Shown here piece after piece: positions 1-8,262 of a stretch of 64,000 bases of DNA (the stretch's first letter is position 1; every line of letters begins with the position of its first letter). The translations under genes were made by a program, and so were the position numbers. The stretch covers positions 602,059 through 666,058 of the forward strand of contig JAVKHP010000001.1 in assembly GCA_031459855.1 (NCBI GenBank). The letters are read 5' to 3'. This DNA is from Armatimonadota bacterium. Lineage in GTDB: Bacteria > Sysuimicrobiota > Sysuimicrobiia > Sysuimicrobiales > Humicultoraceae. The notes under the pieces were generated by a model. That model searched no databases and was not told where the DNA came from. It was given only the letters and a program-made list of their open reading frames with translations.

Positions 1-651
1 CTCCCAGATCACGATCTCGATGCGGTCGCGGGCCACGACGCGGGCGAACTGGACGTTGGTCCGGTGGGGGAACAGCGGGTGCGTCTCCAGCAACGGCCCG
101 AGGTGATGCAGTGCCACCTGCCCCAGGTCGGGCACGAACACCACGCAGTGGGGGTTGCCCACCGACACGCCCGTGAACGTCAGCAGCTGTCCGCCGACCT
201 CGATCGGTTCGCCCACCACCTCACGGCGGGGCCCCGCCACGGGGATCTCGTCGCTCCAGAACGTGGCGCGCCCCACGTCCACCGTCATGAGCCCCACGCG
301 GCCGTCGCGCAGGTGCAGCGTCACGTCGGCCACCCCGCCGGGCGTCTCGATGGTGAACCGCGCGCGCCGCGTGTACGCGTGGTCGTAGAGGAACTTGGCG
401 AAGATCCGCAGGCCGTTGCCGCTCTTCTCGGCCTCGCTGCCGTCGGGGTTGAAGATCCGCAGGCCGAAGTCGGCGCGTGTCGTCGGCGCCAGCGCCAGGA
501 TCCCGTCGGAGCCGACGCCGAGGTGGCGGTCGCACAGGCGACGGATCACGGCAGGGGTCAGCGCAAAGGTCAACGCCCCCGGGTCGAGCACCACGTAGTC
601 GTTGCCCAGCGCATGCGACTTCACGATCCAGTTGCGTCCCTGTAGCGGCAC
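1..651 (-). CDS. dapF: Diaminopimelate epimerase, C-terminus cut by window edge
   Basis: DapF interconverts LL- and meso-diaminopimelate for lysine and peptidoglycan synthesis in the cytoplasm. The 217 codons present begin with a GTG preceded by GGAGGAG at a 9-nt spacing. The N-terminus reads NWIVKSHALGNDY, and the family signature NPDGSEAE is followed by KSGNGLRIF. The second half of the fold is recognisable up to GNPHCVVF, but the last quarter, with the second catalytic cysteine, lies beyond base 1. Oddity: the first catalytic cysteine (normally in CGNG) is a serine here (SGNG). It follows ddl on the same strand after about 220 bp. The family assignment is firm; the exact chemistry is open because of the Ser. 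Confidence 0.88.
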   Translation of the reverse strand, partial: MPLQGRNWIVKSHALGNDYVVLDPGALTFALTPAVIRRLCDRHLGVGSDGILALAPTTRADFGLRIFNPDGSEAEKSGNGLRIFAKFLYDHAYTRRARFTIETPGGVADVTLHLRDGRVGLMTVDVGRATFWSDEIPVAGPRREVVGEPIEVGGQLLTFTGVSVGNPHCVVFVPDLGQVALHHLGPLLETHPLFPHRTNVQFARVVARDRIEIVIWE

Positions 652-870
652 GGCCGCGCACTCCTCCACCCGAGGGTCAGGGCTGCACGAAACGCTCCCG
701 GCCCACCTCGCCCCGCACCCCCGATGGTCTTGGCACAGGTCGTATGCCCCGTGCTGGGGCCCGGACTCGCCTCCCGCACCCGGTCCGCCGGCGCACCACC
801 GCGCGTGCCGTCGGCGCCACCAGATGGGGACCGCCGGCAGCCCGGCACGCCGACCCCACCGCACGTTCGC
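652..870. other. Intergenic region between ddl and dapF
   Basis: About 220 bp between two co-directional envelope genes. I see no convincing ORF, promoter or hairpin apart from the dapF ribosome-binding site at its left end. Confidence 0.5.
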
Positions 871-1845
871 CTACGCGATGCGCACTCCCTCCGCGAGCCG
901 GCCAGCCCGCCGCAGCGCCGCGGTGATCAGCCGGTCCACCAACCTGGGGAAGTCGATGCCCGCGGCCTGCGCGGCCTTGGGCAGGAGGCTCTCCTTGGTG
1001 AGGCCCGGGATGGTGTTGACCTCCAGTACGACCACGTCAGCGTCGCGCACGAAGAGGTCGACGCGGGCGACATCGGCGCAGCCCAGCGCCCGGTAGGCCC
1101 GCAAGGCGGCCGCCTGTGCCCGCCACACCGCGGCCGGCGGCAGGCGCGCGGGGCAGATCTCCTCGGCCGCGCCGGGGGTGTACTTGGCCTCGTAGTCGAA
1201 GAACTCGCGCGCCGGCACGATCTCCACCAGCGGCAGCGCCACCGGGCCGCCCACGTCCGGGTCGTCCAGGATGCCGCAGGTGGCCTCGACGCCGGTCAGG
1301 TACTCCTCCACCAGCACGAGGTCGCCCAGGGCGAAGGCCGCCTCGAGGGCGCGCGGCAACTCCGCGGGGGCGCGCACGATGGACACGCCGATGCTGCTCC
1401 CCTGCGCGTTGGGCTTCACCACGCAGGGGAACCCCAGCGTCTGCTCGATCTCGCGCACCAGCCCGCCCTCCCGGGCCGCCAGCGCCTCGCGCTCCACGGC
1501 CAGCGACGCCGGCACCGGCACGCCGTTGGAGGCCATCACGTGGCGCGCCCGCCGCTTGTCCATCGCCAGCGCGCTGGCCAGCACGCCCGACCCCGTGTAG
1601 GGGATCCCGGCGAACTCCAGCAACCCCTGGATCGTGCCGTCCTCCCCGTAGGGTCCGTGCAGCGCGATGAAGGCCACGTCCAGCCCCTCGGGCGGCATCC
1701 ACGGTCCCGTTCGCGGGATCTCCACCGGCACCGCCTCGTAGCGGCTGCCCTCCAGCGCCTCGAGCACGCACGCGCCGCTGCGCAGCGAGACCTCGCGCTC
1801 GGGCGAGCGGCCACCCATCAGCACCCCGACCCGCAGCCGGTTCAT
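871..1845 (-). CDS. ddl: D-alanine--D-alanine ligase
   Basis: ATP-grasp ligase that makes D-Ala-D-Ala for peptidoglycan; cytoplasmic, 324 aa, the usual length for Ddl. It has the N-terminal GGRSPEREVSLRSG loop (about residues 11-24), the HGPYGEDGTIQG motif (64-75), the ATP-grasp loop GSSIGVS, the active-site segment DYEAKYTPG, and the C-terminal metal and substrate motif EVNTIPGLT. The ATG at 1845 is preceded by AAGGAGG. It overlaps the stop of the upstream GntR gene as ATGA, so the two are translationally coupled and share the promoter near 2850. Confidence 0.95.
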   Translation of the reverse strand: MNRLRVGVLMGGRSPEREVSLRSGACVLEALEGSRYEAVPVEIPRTGPWMPPEGLDVAFIALHGPYGEDGTIQGLLEFAGIPYTGSGVLASALAMDKRRARHVMASNGVPVPASLAVEREALAAREGGLVREIEQTLGFPCVVKPNAQGSSIGVSIVRAPAELPRALEAAFALGDLVLVEEYLTGVEATCGILDDPDVGGPVALPLVEIVPAREFFDYEAKYTPGAAEEICPARLPPAAVWRAQAAALRAYRALGCADVARVDLFVRDADVVVLEVNTIPGLTKESLLPKAAQAAGIDFPRLVDRLITAALRRAGRLAEGVRIA

Positions 1846-2807
1846 GCCGACGCCCTCCTTGCGGCCTGGCGCGCGTGGCGCGCGCGCCAGGCCGCGATGC
1901 GTTCCTGCAGCACCGCCACCGCGCCCTCGCTCAGGACGCTGGCGAAGGGCACGACGCGGACGCGCGCGGGGACGAGGTCGCGAATCCTGGCCAGCACCCG
2001 GGGCGCGGCCAGCACCACGTCGGCGTCGGCCAGGGTGGCAGCCAGCGTGGTCGGCGCTGCCAGGGTGGCGGTCCGCAGCCGCGGCGGGCGCAGCCCCACA
2101 GCCGCCAGGGAGCGCGCCTTGCTGCGCACACCCTCGACCGTGGCGCACACCAGCGCGATGCGGCTGCGGCGGGGGAGCCGGGCGAGCTCGTCCAGCGCGC
2201 GGAAATCGGGCGAGGCCATCAGCCCCACCACCTCCAGCCCGGCGCACCGCCGGCGGACCTCCTCCACGTGGAAGAACGTGGTGGCGACCAGGTCGACGCC
2301 GTCAGGGCGCGCCACGAGGTCGTCGAGCAGCAGGGGTACCACGGGCACGTCGGTCGCCTCCCGCACCAGCCGGCCGAAGTAGGCCAGGTCGACCGGGTTG
2401 CACTCGACGAACCCCAGCCGCGGCCGGGTACGCAGCGTGGGGCGGCGCGGGCGCGCCCGCACCGCCAGCATGGCCTGCAGGTCGGCCACCGTCACGCCCG
2501 CCGCGGCCGCCGTGGTCAGCAGGCGATCGATCTGGGCGGCGAGGGCCCGGGCTGCGTGGGCGGGCGGCGGCGTCCAGACCACGACGGTGCCGCGGCCGGG
2601 GCGCGCATCGACCACGCCCTCGGCCTCGAGTTCGGCGTAGGCGCGGGCCACAGTGTTGCGGTTGATGCGCAGGAACCCCGCCAGCGTCCGGACGGGGGGC
2701 AGCCGCTGCCCGGCCGGGAGCAGACCGGTCAGGATCTGGTGGCGGATCTGGGCCTTCAGCTGATCGGGCAGCGAGACGGCGGCGTGGCGGTCGAGGCGCA
2801 GGCGCAT
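1842..2807 (-). CDS. GntR-family transcriptional regulator (YtrA-like HTH)
   Basis: A 321-aa protein. Residues about 10-76 are a GntR winged helix (SLPDQLKAQIRHQILTG, LPPVRTLAGFL, INRNTVARAYAELEAEGVV). The remaining 240 residues form an alpha/beta domain with alternating strands (VGLMASPDF, RIALVCATVEG, ADVVLAAP), resembling sugar/amino-acid-binding effector folds rather than FadR or UTRA domains. It is the first gene of an operon with ddl (ATGA overlap). A perfect inverted repeat overlaps its own ribosome-binding region, so autoregulation is likely. YtrA-type regulators often sense cell-wall stress, which would fit control of ddl; the ligand is unknown. Confidence 0.85.
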   Translation of the reverse strand: MRLRLDRHAAVSLPDQLKAQIRHQILTGLLPAGQRLPPVRTLAGFLRINRNTVARAYAELEAEGVVDARPGRGTVVVWTPPPAHAARALAAQIDRLLTTAAAAGVTVADLQAMLAVRARPRRPTLRTRPRLGFVECNPVDLAYFGRLVREATDVPVVPLLLDDLVARPDGVDLVATTFFHVEEVRRRCAGLEVVGLMASPDFRALDELARLPRRSRIALVCATVEGVRSKARSLAAVGLRPPRLRTATLAAPTTLAATLADADVVLAAPRVLARIRDLVPARVRVVPFASVLSEGAVAVLQERIAAWRARHARQAARRASA

Positions 2808-2811
2808 CGGA

Positions 2812-2834
2812 TTGTCCTAGTTCAACTAGGACAA
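2812..2834 (-). promoter_or_regulatory. GntR operator (perfect inverted repeat)
   Basis: Arms TTGTCCTAGTT and AACTAGGACAA (11 bp each) surround a single C. The core TAGTTxAACTA is typical of GntR/YtrA-family operators. It abuts the -10 hexamer of the gntR-ddl promoter and ends 4 bp before the gntR start codon, so bound protein would block both transcription start and the ribosome-binding site. Confidence 0.8.
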
Positions 2835-2862
2835 GTATCCCCGCAGGGCGCGCTGCAGTCAA
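2834..2862 (-). promoter_or_regulatory. Sigma70-type promoter of gntR-ddl
   Basis: Read on the - strand: -35 TTGACT (2857-2862), a 17-bp spacer, -10 GATACT (2834-2839). Transcription would start inside the operator just downstream. Confidence 0.7.
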
Positions 2863-3025
2863 TGGGCCTTCCGGGTACCTCCCAGAGTACACAACCTCGC
2901 GTACGCTACCCTGCTGAGCCGGCAGCGTGCCGCGATCCACGATGCCGCCAGGCGTCCCGGGCTGCCCGGTCGACGCAGGCCCGGCCCGCGCCACCGCCCC
3001 CCCCGCGGCCGTCGCCCGGCCCCGC

Positions 3026-3898
3026 TCACGTCCTGACCTCCGCCAGCCCGTCCTGCAGGACCACCTTCCCTGCGGGGTTGCGCGCGTCAAAGGCGTACAC
3101 GGCGCGGTCGCCCTGCCGGCCGGCGGCCCACAGGCGTACGGTGATCTCCTGCCCGGGCAGCACGGGCCGGGCGAACCGCACGGCCAGCCGCGCCAGCCGT
3201 GTGGAGTCGCCCGCGCAGGCATGGGCGACGACGAGCCGGCTGGCCACGCCCAGCGTGCACATGCCGTGGACGATCACGCCGGGCAGCCCGACGGCGCGGG
3301 CGACGTCCGGGTCCAGGTGGATGGGGTTGTGGTCGCCCGATGCGGCCGCGTAGCGGGCCGGCTGGTCCTCGGTGATCCGGTACACCTGACAGGCTGCCGG
3401 CGGATGGTCACGGGGAACGACCGGCGCCTGATGGTCCGGGGCGTCTTCGCCCAGCCCCGCCGCAAGCCGGCGGCGCACGAAGAGCGAGATGTACTGCTCG
3501 GCGACCGGCATCCCGGCGCCGTCGGTGGAGACGGTCTTGACGATCACCGCAGCGCCAGGGCGCCGCGGTCGCGCCCCGACCACGGCGGCCCGGGTGCACA
3601 GAACCATGCCCGGCCGTACCGGGCGGAAAAAACGCATGTCCTGAGCGTCGTGCAGCGCAGCGGCCCGGTCGGCTGCCGACAACGCGGCGTCCAGCGCCTG
3701 GGGCAGCACGGCCGAGACGGGCACCACTATGAACACCGGCGGGGCCAGCGCGCCCGCGCGGTGCAGCGGGTGCTCGTCGTCGAGGGCGGCCGCGTAGGCG
3801 CGGATCTGCGCCTCCTCCACCGTCATCACGTGCTCCGGCCCCCAGCGGCCCAGCGCATCGGCGCGCAGCTCCAGCGTGTCGTCCAGCGCCTGACTCAT
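3026..3898 (-). CDS. MaoC-type hydratase, two hotdog domains
   Basis: A 290-aa double-hotdog protein. The N-terminal half (about 1-140) matches the FAS1/MaoC_dehydratase_N type, including GPEHVMTVEEAQIRAYAAALDDEHP. The C-terminal half (about 160-285) carries the catalytic hydratase motif YAAASGDHNPIHLD followed by GLPGVIVHGM. Enzymes of this build hydrate 2-enoyl-CoA or dehydrate 3-hydroxyacyl thioesters. The start used is the ATG just before SQALDDTLEL; the frame is open further upstream, but those residues look non-coding. It stands alone, divergent from the ABC operon, so its acyl substrate cannot be inferred. Confidence 0.8.
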   Translation of the reverse strand: MSQALDDTLELRADALGRWGPEHVMTVEEAQIRAYAAALDDEHPLHRAGALAPPVFIVVPVSAVLPQALDAALSAADRAAALHDAQDMRFFRPVRPGMVLCTRAAVVGARPRRPGAAVIVKTVSTDGAGMPVAEQYISLFVRRRLAAGLGEDAPDHQAPVVPRDHPPAACQVYRITEDQPARYAAASGDHNPIHLDPDVARAVGLPGVIVHGMCTLGVASRLVVAHACAGDSTRLARLAVRFARPVLPGQEITVRLWAAGRQGDRAVYAFDARNPAGKVVLQDGLAEVRT

Positions 3899-4062
3899 GT
3901 GGACGGAGATTCGCCCTGCCCCGCGGCCTCCCTGTGGGAGCAGGCTGCGCGGGTGCCGCGTGCTGCGCTGGGCCCTTTCGCGTGGAGGAGCCCGCGCTGG
4001 CGGCGCGAATCGGCTTCCCGACCGCAGGCAGGGTCGAGAGCCTACTCCAGGGGGGAGCAACC

Positions 4063-5115
4063 ATGGGGACCAGGGGGATCGTCGCGGGAATCCTGGTGCT
4101 GGCCGTCGCCGGCACGCTCGCCGGCGCGGCCCTCGCCCAGGCGCCGACGCGGCCGGGGCGCACCGTGCAGTGGAAGTTCACGCTGGACTTCATCGTGCAG
4201 GGGCCGCAGGCTCCGTTCATCGTCGCCGCGGAAAAGGGCTACTACGCCCAGGAAGGGCTGCAGGTCACCATCGACCGCGGGTTCGGGTCGGCGGACGCGG
4301 TCACGAAGATCGCCTCGGGCGCCTACCACCTCGGCTACGCCGACATCAACTCGATGATCGAGTTCAACGCGCGCAACCCGGGCCGCGAGCTGGTGGCGAT
4401 CGCCATCGTCCTGAACGAGCCTCCGTTCTCGATCATCACGCTCCGGCGCGAGAACATCACCCGCCCCATCGAGCTGTACGGCAAGCGGCTCGGCGCACCG
4501 GCCGGCGATGCGCCGCGGCGGCTGTGGCCCCTGTTCGCCCGGGCCGTGGGCATGGATCCGCGGGCCGTGGAGTGGGTCACGATGGACGTCCCGCTGCGGG
4601 AGCCGATGTTGATCCGCGGGGAGGTCAACGCCATCTCGGGGTTCTACTTCACCTCCTTCATCAACCTGAAGACGGCACGGGTGGATCCCAACGAGATCGT
4701 GGCCTTCATGTACGCGGACCAGGGGCTGCCCCTCTACGGGAACGCCATCATGACCACGCCCGCCCTGCTGCAGAGTGAGCCGGAGGCGGTGCGCGGGTTC
4801 CTCCGGGCGTTCGTCCGTGGCCTCAAGGACACCATCACCAATCCCCAGGAGGCGGTGGCCGCCGTGAAGCGGCGCGACCCGCTGCTGCGCGACGACGTGG
4901 AGCTCGAACGCCTGCTGCTGGCGCTGCGGCTCAACATCCTCACGCGCGACGTCCGCGCCCACGGGTTCGGCGTCGTGAAAGGCGAACGGCTGGCCCGCTC
5001 GATCGACCTCCTGGCCGAGGCGTTCGCCTTCCCGCGCAAGCCAGCCTGGCAGCAGGTGTTCACCGACCGGTTCCTGCCGCCGCGCGCCGAGCGGATGCTG
5101 CCGGCACTGCGGTAG
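4063..5115 (+). CDS. ABC transporter substrate-binding protein (NMT1/SsuA type)
   Basis: A 350-aa exported binding protein. An N-terminal signal sequence (hydrophobic GIVAGILVLAVAGTLAGAALA, ending AQA) is followed by an NMT1/THI5-like fold: WKFTLDFIVQGPQAPFIVA, EKGYYAQEGLQVTID, GSADAVTKIASGAYHLGYAD. The ATG is preceded by GGGGGAG. It heads a run ATPase - permease - AllG - pucG, all on the + strand, inside a purine-catabolism island. I therefore infer uptake of a purine base or ureide such as allantoin, although the family also carries pyrimidines, sulfonates and nitrate. Confidence 0.85.
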   Translation: MGTRGIVAGILVLAVAGTLAGAALAQAPTRPGRTVQWKFTLDFIVQGPQAPFIVAAEKGYYAQEGLQVTIDRGFGSADAVTKIASGAYHLGYADINSMIEFNARNPGRELVAIAIVLNEPPFSIITLRRENITRPIELYGKRLGAPAGDAPRRLWPLFARAVGMDPRAVEWVTMDVPLREPMLIRGEVNAISGFYFTSFINLKTARVDPNEIVAFMYADQGLPLYGNAIMTTPALLQSEPEAVRGFLRAFVRGLKDTITNPQEAVAAVKRRDPLLRDDVELERLLLALRLNILTRDVRAHGFGVVKGERLARSIDLLAEAFAFPRKPAWQQVFTDRFLPPRAERMLPALR

Positions 5116-5192
5116 GTGGGCGTCGGGGACGTGGTCCGTCCGGCGCGGTCGGGAGCGTCCGACGGTCGCTGGCGCCCGGTTCGGGTGCGCCC

Positions 5193-6041
5193 GTGACGTC
5201 GACTGACGCCTTCGTCGTCGTCGACCACGTCACCCTCGGCTACCCGCACCGGGGGCGGGTGGTACGGGCGGTCGACGACGTGACCCTCGCGGCCCGGCGC
5301 GGCGAGTTCGTCGCCGTCGCCGGACCCAGCGGCTGCGGGAAGACGACGCTGCTCAAGAGCCTGGCGGGCCTGATCCTCCCCGACCGGGGCGAGGTCCGCG
5401 TGGGCGGCGCCGTGGTGGCCGGCCCCACGCGACGGGTGGGCATGGCGTTCCAGAACCCGATCCTGCTGCCGTGGCGGCGCACCCTCGACAACGTGCTGCT
5501 GCCGCTGGAGATCGTGGCGCCCCACCGGCGACGCTTCCGGCGGGAGCGGGCGGCGTACGCCGCGCGCGCGCACGCGCTGCTGGCCGCGGTGGGCCTGGAC
5601 GGCTGCGGCGACCGGTATCCCTGGCAGCTCTCGGGCGGGCAGCAGCAGCGCGCGAGCCTCTGCCGGGCGCTGATCCACGAGCCCGACCTGCTGCTGCTGG
5701 ACGAGCCGTTCGGCGCCCTGGATGCGTTCACGCGCGAGGAGCTGTGGCTGGTCCTGCAGGACCTCTGGCTGCAGCAGCGGTTCACGGTCTTCCTGGTCAC
5801 CCACGACCTGCGCGAGGCGGTCTTCCTGGCCGACACGGTCTACGTGATGAGCGCGCGCCCGGGCAGGATCGTCGCCCGCACCGAGATCCCGCTGCCGCGG
5901 CCGCGGACCCTGGAGGATACGTTCACGCCGGCGTTCACCGACCTCTACCACCTGGTGCGCCGGCACATCGGCACGGGGCGGACGGCGGGAGGGCAACTAG
6001 GGGACGAGGTCGGCGCCCGCGTGACGGAGGTCCAGGGATGA
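5193..6041 (+). CDS. ABC transporter ATP-binding protein (SsuB/TauB type)
   Basis: A 282-aa importer ATPase. Walker A is GPSGCGKTT (about residues 45-53), the Q-loop is AFQNPILLPWR, the signature LSGGQQQR, Walker B LLLLDEPFGALD and the H-loop LVTHDLREAV. The layout is that of nitrate/sulfonate/taurine-type importers. GTG start. Its stop overlaps the permease start (ATGA), so the two are translationally coupled. Confidence 0.92.
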   Translation: MTSTDAFVVVDHVTLGYPHRGRVVRAVDDVTLAARRGEFVAVAGPSGCGKTTLLKSLAGLILPDRGEVRVGGAVVAGPTRRVGMAFQNPILLPWRRTLDNVLLPLEIVAPHRRRFRRERAAYAARAHALLAAVGLDGCGDRYPWQLSGGQQQRASLCRALIHEPDLLLLDEPFGALDAFTREELWLVLQDLWLQQRFTVFLVTHDLREAVFLADTVYVMSARPGRIVARTEIPLPRPRTLEDTFTPAFTDLYHLVRRHIGTGRTAGGQLGDEVGARVTEVQG

Positions 6042-6805
6042 GCCTGCGCGGCACCGGTGCCGTGTGGGGGCCACCGGCTGTGGTGGTGGTCGCCAGCCTG
6101 CTCCTGTGGGAGCTCGCTGCGCGCGTCATGCCGGTCTTCGTGCTCCCCGGCCCCCGGGACGTTACCGGCGCCCTGGCGCAGTGGCGGGCGGCGATCTGGT
6201 TCAACGCGGCGCAGACCCTCGGCACCACCCTCGTGGGGTTCGGGCTGGCCATCGCGGCCGGCCTGGGCCTGGGGATGGCGGTCGGCTACTCGGCGCTGGC
6301 CTACCGCGCGCTCTACCCGCTGCTGGTGGCGTTCAACAGCGTGCCGAAGGCCGCCATCGTGCCGGTGCTGGTGATCTGGTTCGGCATCGGCACCGTCCCG
6401 GCCATCCTCACGGCGTTTCTGATCTCGTTCTTCCCCATCGTCGTCAACGTCGCCACGGGCCTGGCCACGATCGAGCCCGAGCTCCAGGACGTGTTGCGCT
6501 CGCTGGGCGCCACGCGCCGCGAGATCTTCACCAAGATCGGCATCCCCCGGTCCCTCCCCTATTTCTTCGCCTCGTTGAAGGTGGCGGCCACCCTCGCGTT
6601 CGTCGGGGCCGTGATCGCGGAGACCGTGGCCTCCAACCGCGGCATCGGATACCTGATGCTGGCGGCCAGCTCCCGCTTCGAGGTCCCGCTGGTCTTCGCC
6701 GGCCTGGTGGTGGTGGCGGCGATGGGCGTGGTGCTGTTCGCGGTGTTCGCCGTGCTGGAACGCCGCCTGGCCGGATGGGCGTACCGGGGGCAGGGCACGA
6801 CGTGA
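6038..6805 (+). CDS. ABC transporter permease (SsuC/BPD_transp_1 type)
   Basis: A 255-aa inner-membrane permease with about six hydrophobic segments. The EAA-type cytoplasmic loop, which contacts the ATPase, reads LRSLGATRREIFTKIGIPRSLPYF. It starts with an ATGA overlap with the ATPase and ends with a GTGA overlap with the AllG-like gene, so all four genes are physically one operon. Confidence 0.92.
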   Translation: MSLRGTGAVWGPPAVVVVASLLLWELAARVMPVFVLPGPRDVTGALAQWRAAIWFNAAQTLGTTLVGFGLAIAAGLGLGMAVGYSALAYRALYPLLVAFNSVPKAAIVPVLVIWFGIGTVPAILTAFLISFFPIVVNVATGLATIEPELQDVLRSLGATRREIFTKIGIPRSLPYFFASLKVAATLAFVGAVIAETVASNRGIGYLMLAASSRFEVPLVFAGLVVVAAMGVVLFAVFAVLERRLAGWAYRGQGTT

Positions 6806-8196
6806 GCCGCGCACCCGACGACCCCGCAGCCGCCACGCGGCCAGCGCGCAGCGAGGGATCGCTGGCTGGCGCTACGTGTGTGCCGGCGCCGGCCGGGTCG
6901 GACGCGCCGCCTGCGGCGGGCACGGTGTCGGCACGGATCGCCGCGGCCAACGCCGCGGCGCTGCGGCGGCTCGACCGCGGTGCGCCGGTCCTCGTCGGCC
7001 TGCGCGTGGCCCGCGAGGTGATCCCGCCGCTGGCCGGGGGCCGCGCCCTGCTCCACGCCGGGCCCCCGGTTGCGGTCGAGCGCCTGTGTGGGCCCATGCG
7101 GGGCGCGTGCATCGGGGCCGCCCTCTACGAGGGATGGGCGCACGCCCCCGACGCTGCCGCCGCCCTGCTGGACCGCGGGGCGATCGCCCTGCACTGCACG
7201 CACGACTGGAACGTGGTCGCACCCATGGCCGGCGTGGTCTCGCCCTCGATGCCGCTGTTCGAGGTGCACGACGACGCTGCGGGCGTGGTGGCCTACGGCC
7301 CGCTCAACGAGGGCATCGGCGCGGTGCTGCGGTTCGGGGCGTACGGCGCCACGGTGCTCGAGCGCCTGCGCTGGCTGCAGGAGGTGCTGGCACCGGCGCT
7401 GGATGCAGCGCTCCGGCGCGCCGACGGTGTGGCCCTGGTGCCGCTCGTGGCCCGTGCCCTGACCATGGGCGACGAGCTGCACCAGCGCAACGTGGCCGCC
7501 ACCAGCCTGTTCCTCCGTCAGGTCGGACCGCTGCTAGCGGAGGTGACGACGGGCGCCACCCTGACGGCCATCCTGCGCTTCCTGAGCGAGGTCGACCAGT
7601 TCTTCCTGAACCTGGCGATGGCGGCGGCGAAAGCCCTGACACTCGCGATCCGCCACCTGCCCGGCTGCACGCTGGCCTCGACAATGAGCCGCAACGGCGT
7701 GGAGTTCGGCCTGCGGGTGAGTGGCCTCGGCGACCGGTGGTTCACCGCGCCAGCCCCCATGCCCGACGGCCTGTACTTCCCCGGCTACACCGCAACCGAC
7801 GCCAACCCTGATATGGGGGACTCGGCGATCGTGGAGACCGTGGGCCTGGGCGCGTTCGCCATGGCCGCGGCGCCGGCGGTCGTGGGGTTCCTGGGGCTGG
7901 GCTCGGTGCGCGCGGCCATGGAGATCACCCGGGCCATGGGGGAGATCACCGCAGGCCGGAGCAGCCGGTTGCTGATCCCTGCGCTGGAGTTCGAGGGGAC
8001 GCCGCTGGGGATCGACGTGCGCGCCGTCGTGCGCCTGGGGACGACGCCGGTGATCAACACCGGCATTGCCCACCGCGCACCGGGCGTCGGACAGATCGGT
8101 GCGGGGATCGTCCGGGCACCCCTCGAGGCGTTCGAGCAGGCGCTGGAGGCCCTGGGCGCTGCCCTCGCGCCGACCACCGGCCCCTGCACCGATTGA
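6802..8196 (+). CDS. allG: DUF1116 protein, AllG-like (oxamate carbamoyltransferase subunit family)
   Basis: A 464-aa protein of the DUF1116 family, to which E. coli AllG (YlbE) belongs. Recognisable segments are ALLHAGPPVAVERLCGPMRGA, HCTHDWNVVAPMAGVVSPSMP, GDELHQRNVAATSLFL and TMSRNGVEFGLRVSG. In enteric bacteria AllG acts with AllF (FdrA) and AllH in making or using carbamoyl phosphate from oxalurate at the end of allantoin breakdown. Here neither partner is adjacent. The first 45 residues (rich in A, P and D) look like a linker, so the true start could be at a later GTG or ATG. The GTGA overlap with the permease couples it to ureide or purine uptake. Confidence 0.75.
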   Translation: MSRAPDDPAAATRPARSEGSLAGATCVPAPAGSDAPPAAGTVSARIAAANAAALRRLDRGAPVLVGLRVAREVIPPLAGGRALLHAGPPVAVERLCGPMRGACIGAALYEGWAHAPDAAAALLDRGAIALHCTHDWNVVAPMAGVVSPSMPLFEVHDDAAGVVAYGPLNEGIGAVLRFGAYGATVLERLRWLQEVLAPALDAALRRADGVALVPLVARALTMGDELHQRNVAATSLFLRQVGPLLAEVTTGATLTAILRFLSEVDQFFLNLAMAAAKALTLAIRHLPGCTLASTMSRNGVEFGLRVSGLGDRWFTAPAPMPDGLYFPGYTATDANPDMGDSAIVETVGLGAFAMAAAPAVVGFLGLGSVRAAMEITRAMGEITAGRSSRLLIPALEFEGTPLGIDVRAVVRLGTTPVINTGIAHRAPGVGQIGAGIVRAPLEAFEQALEALGAALAPTTGPCTD

Positions 8197-8262
8197 CTCC
8201 CGCACCCGCCAGGCGCGCAACGCCGCGCAGGGCTTTGCATCCCGCATAGTGAAATCCCCGGT

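Noticed and set aside
724-3353. Long + strand open frames over ddl and gntR
   Set aside because: They are antisense shadows typical of GC-rich DNA; their products are Arg/Gly/Pro-rich without domains, while the - strand frames give complete known proteins.
3899-4062. Thiamine (TPP) riboswitch before the NMT1-type binding protein
   Set aside because: I looked for CTGAGA and the GAACCTGATC-type core and neither is present.
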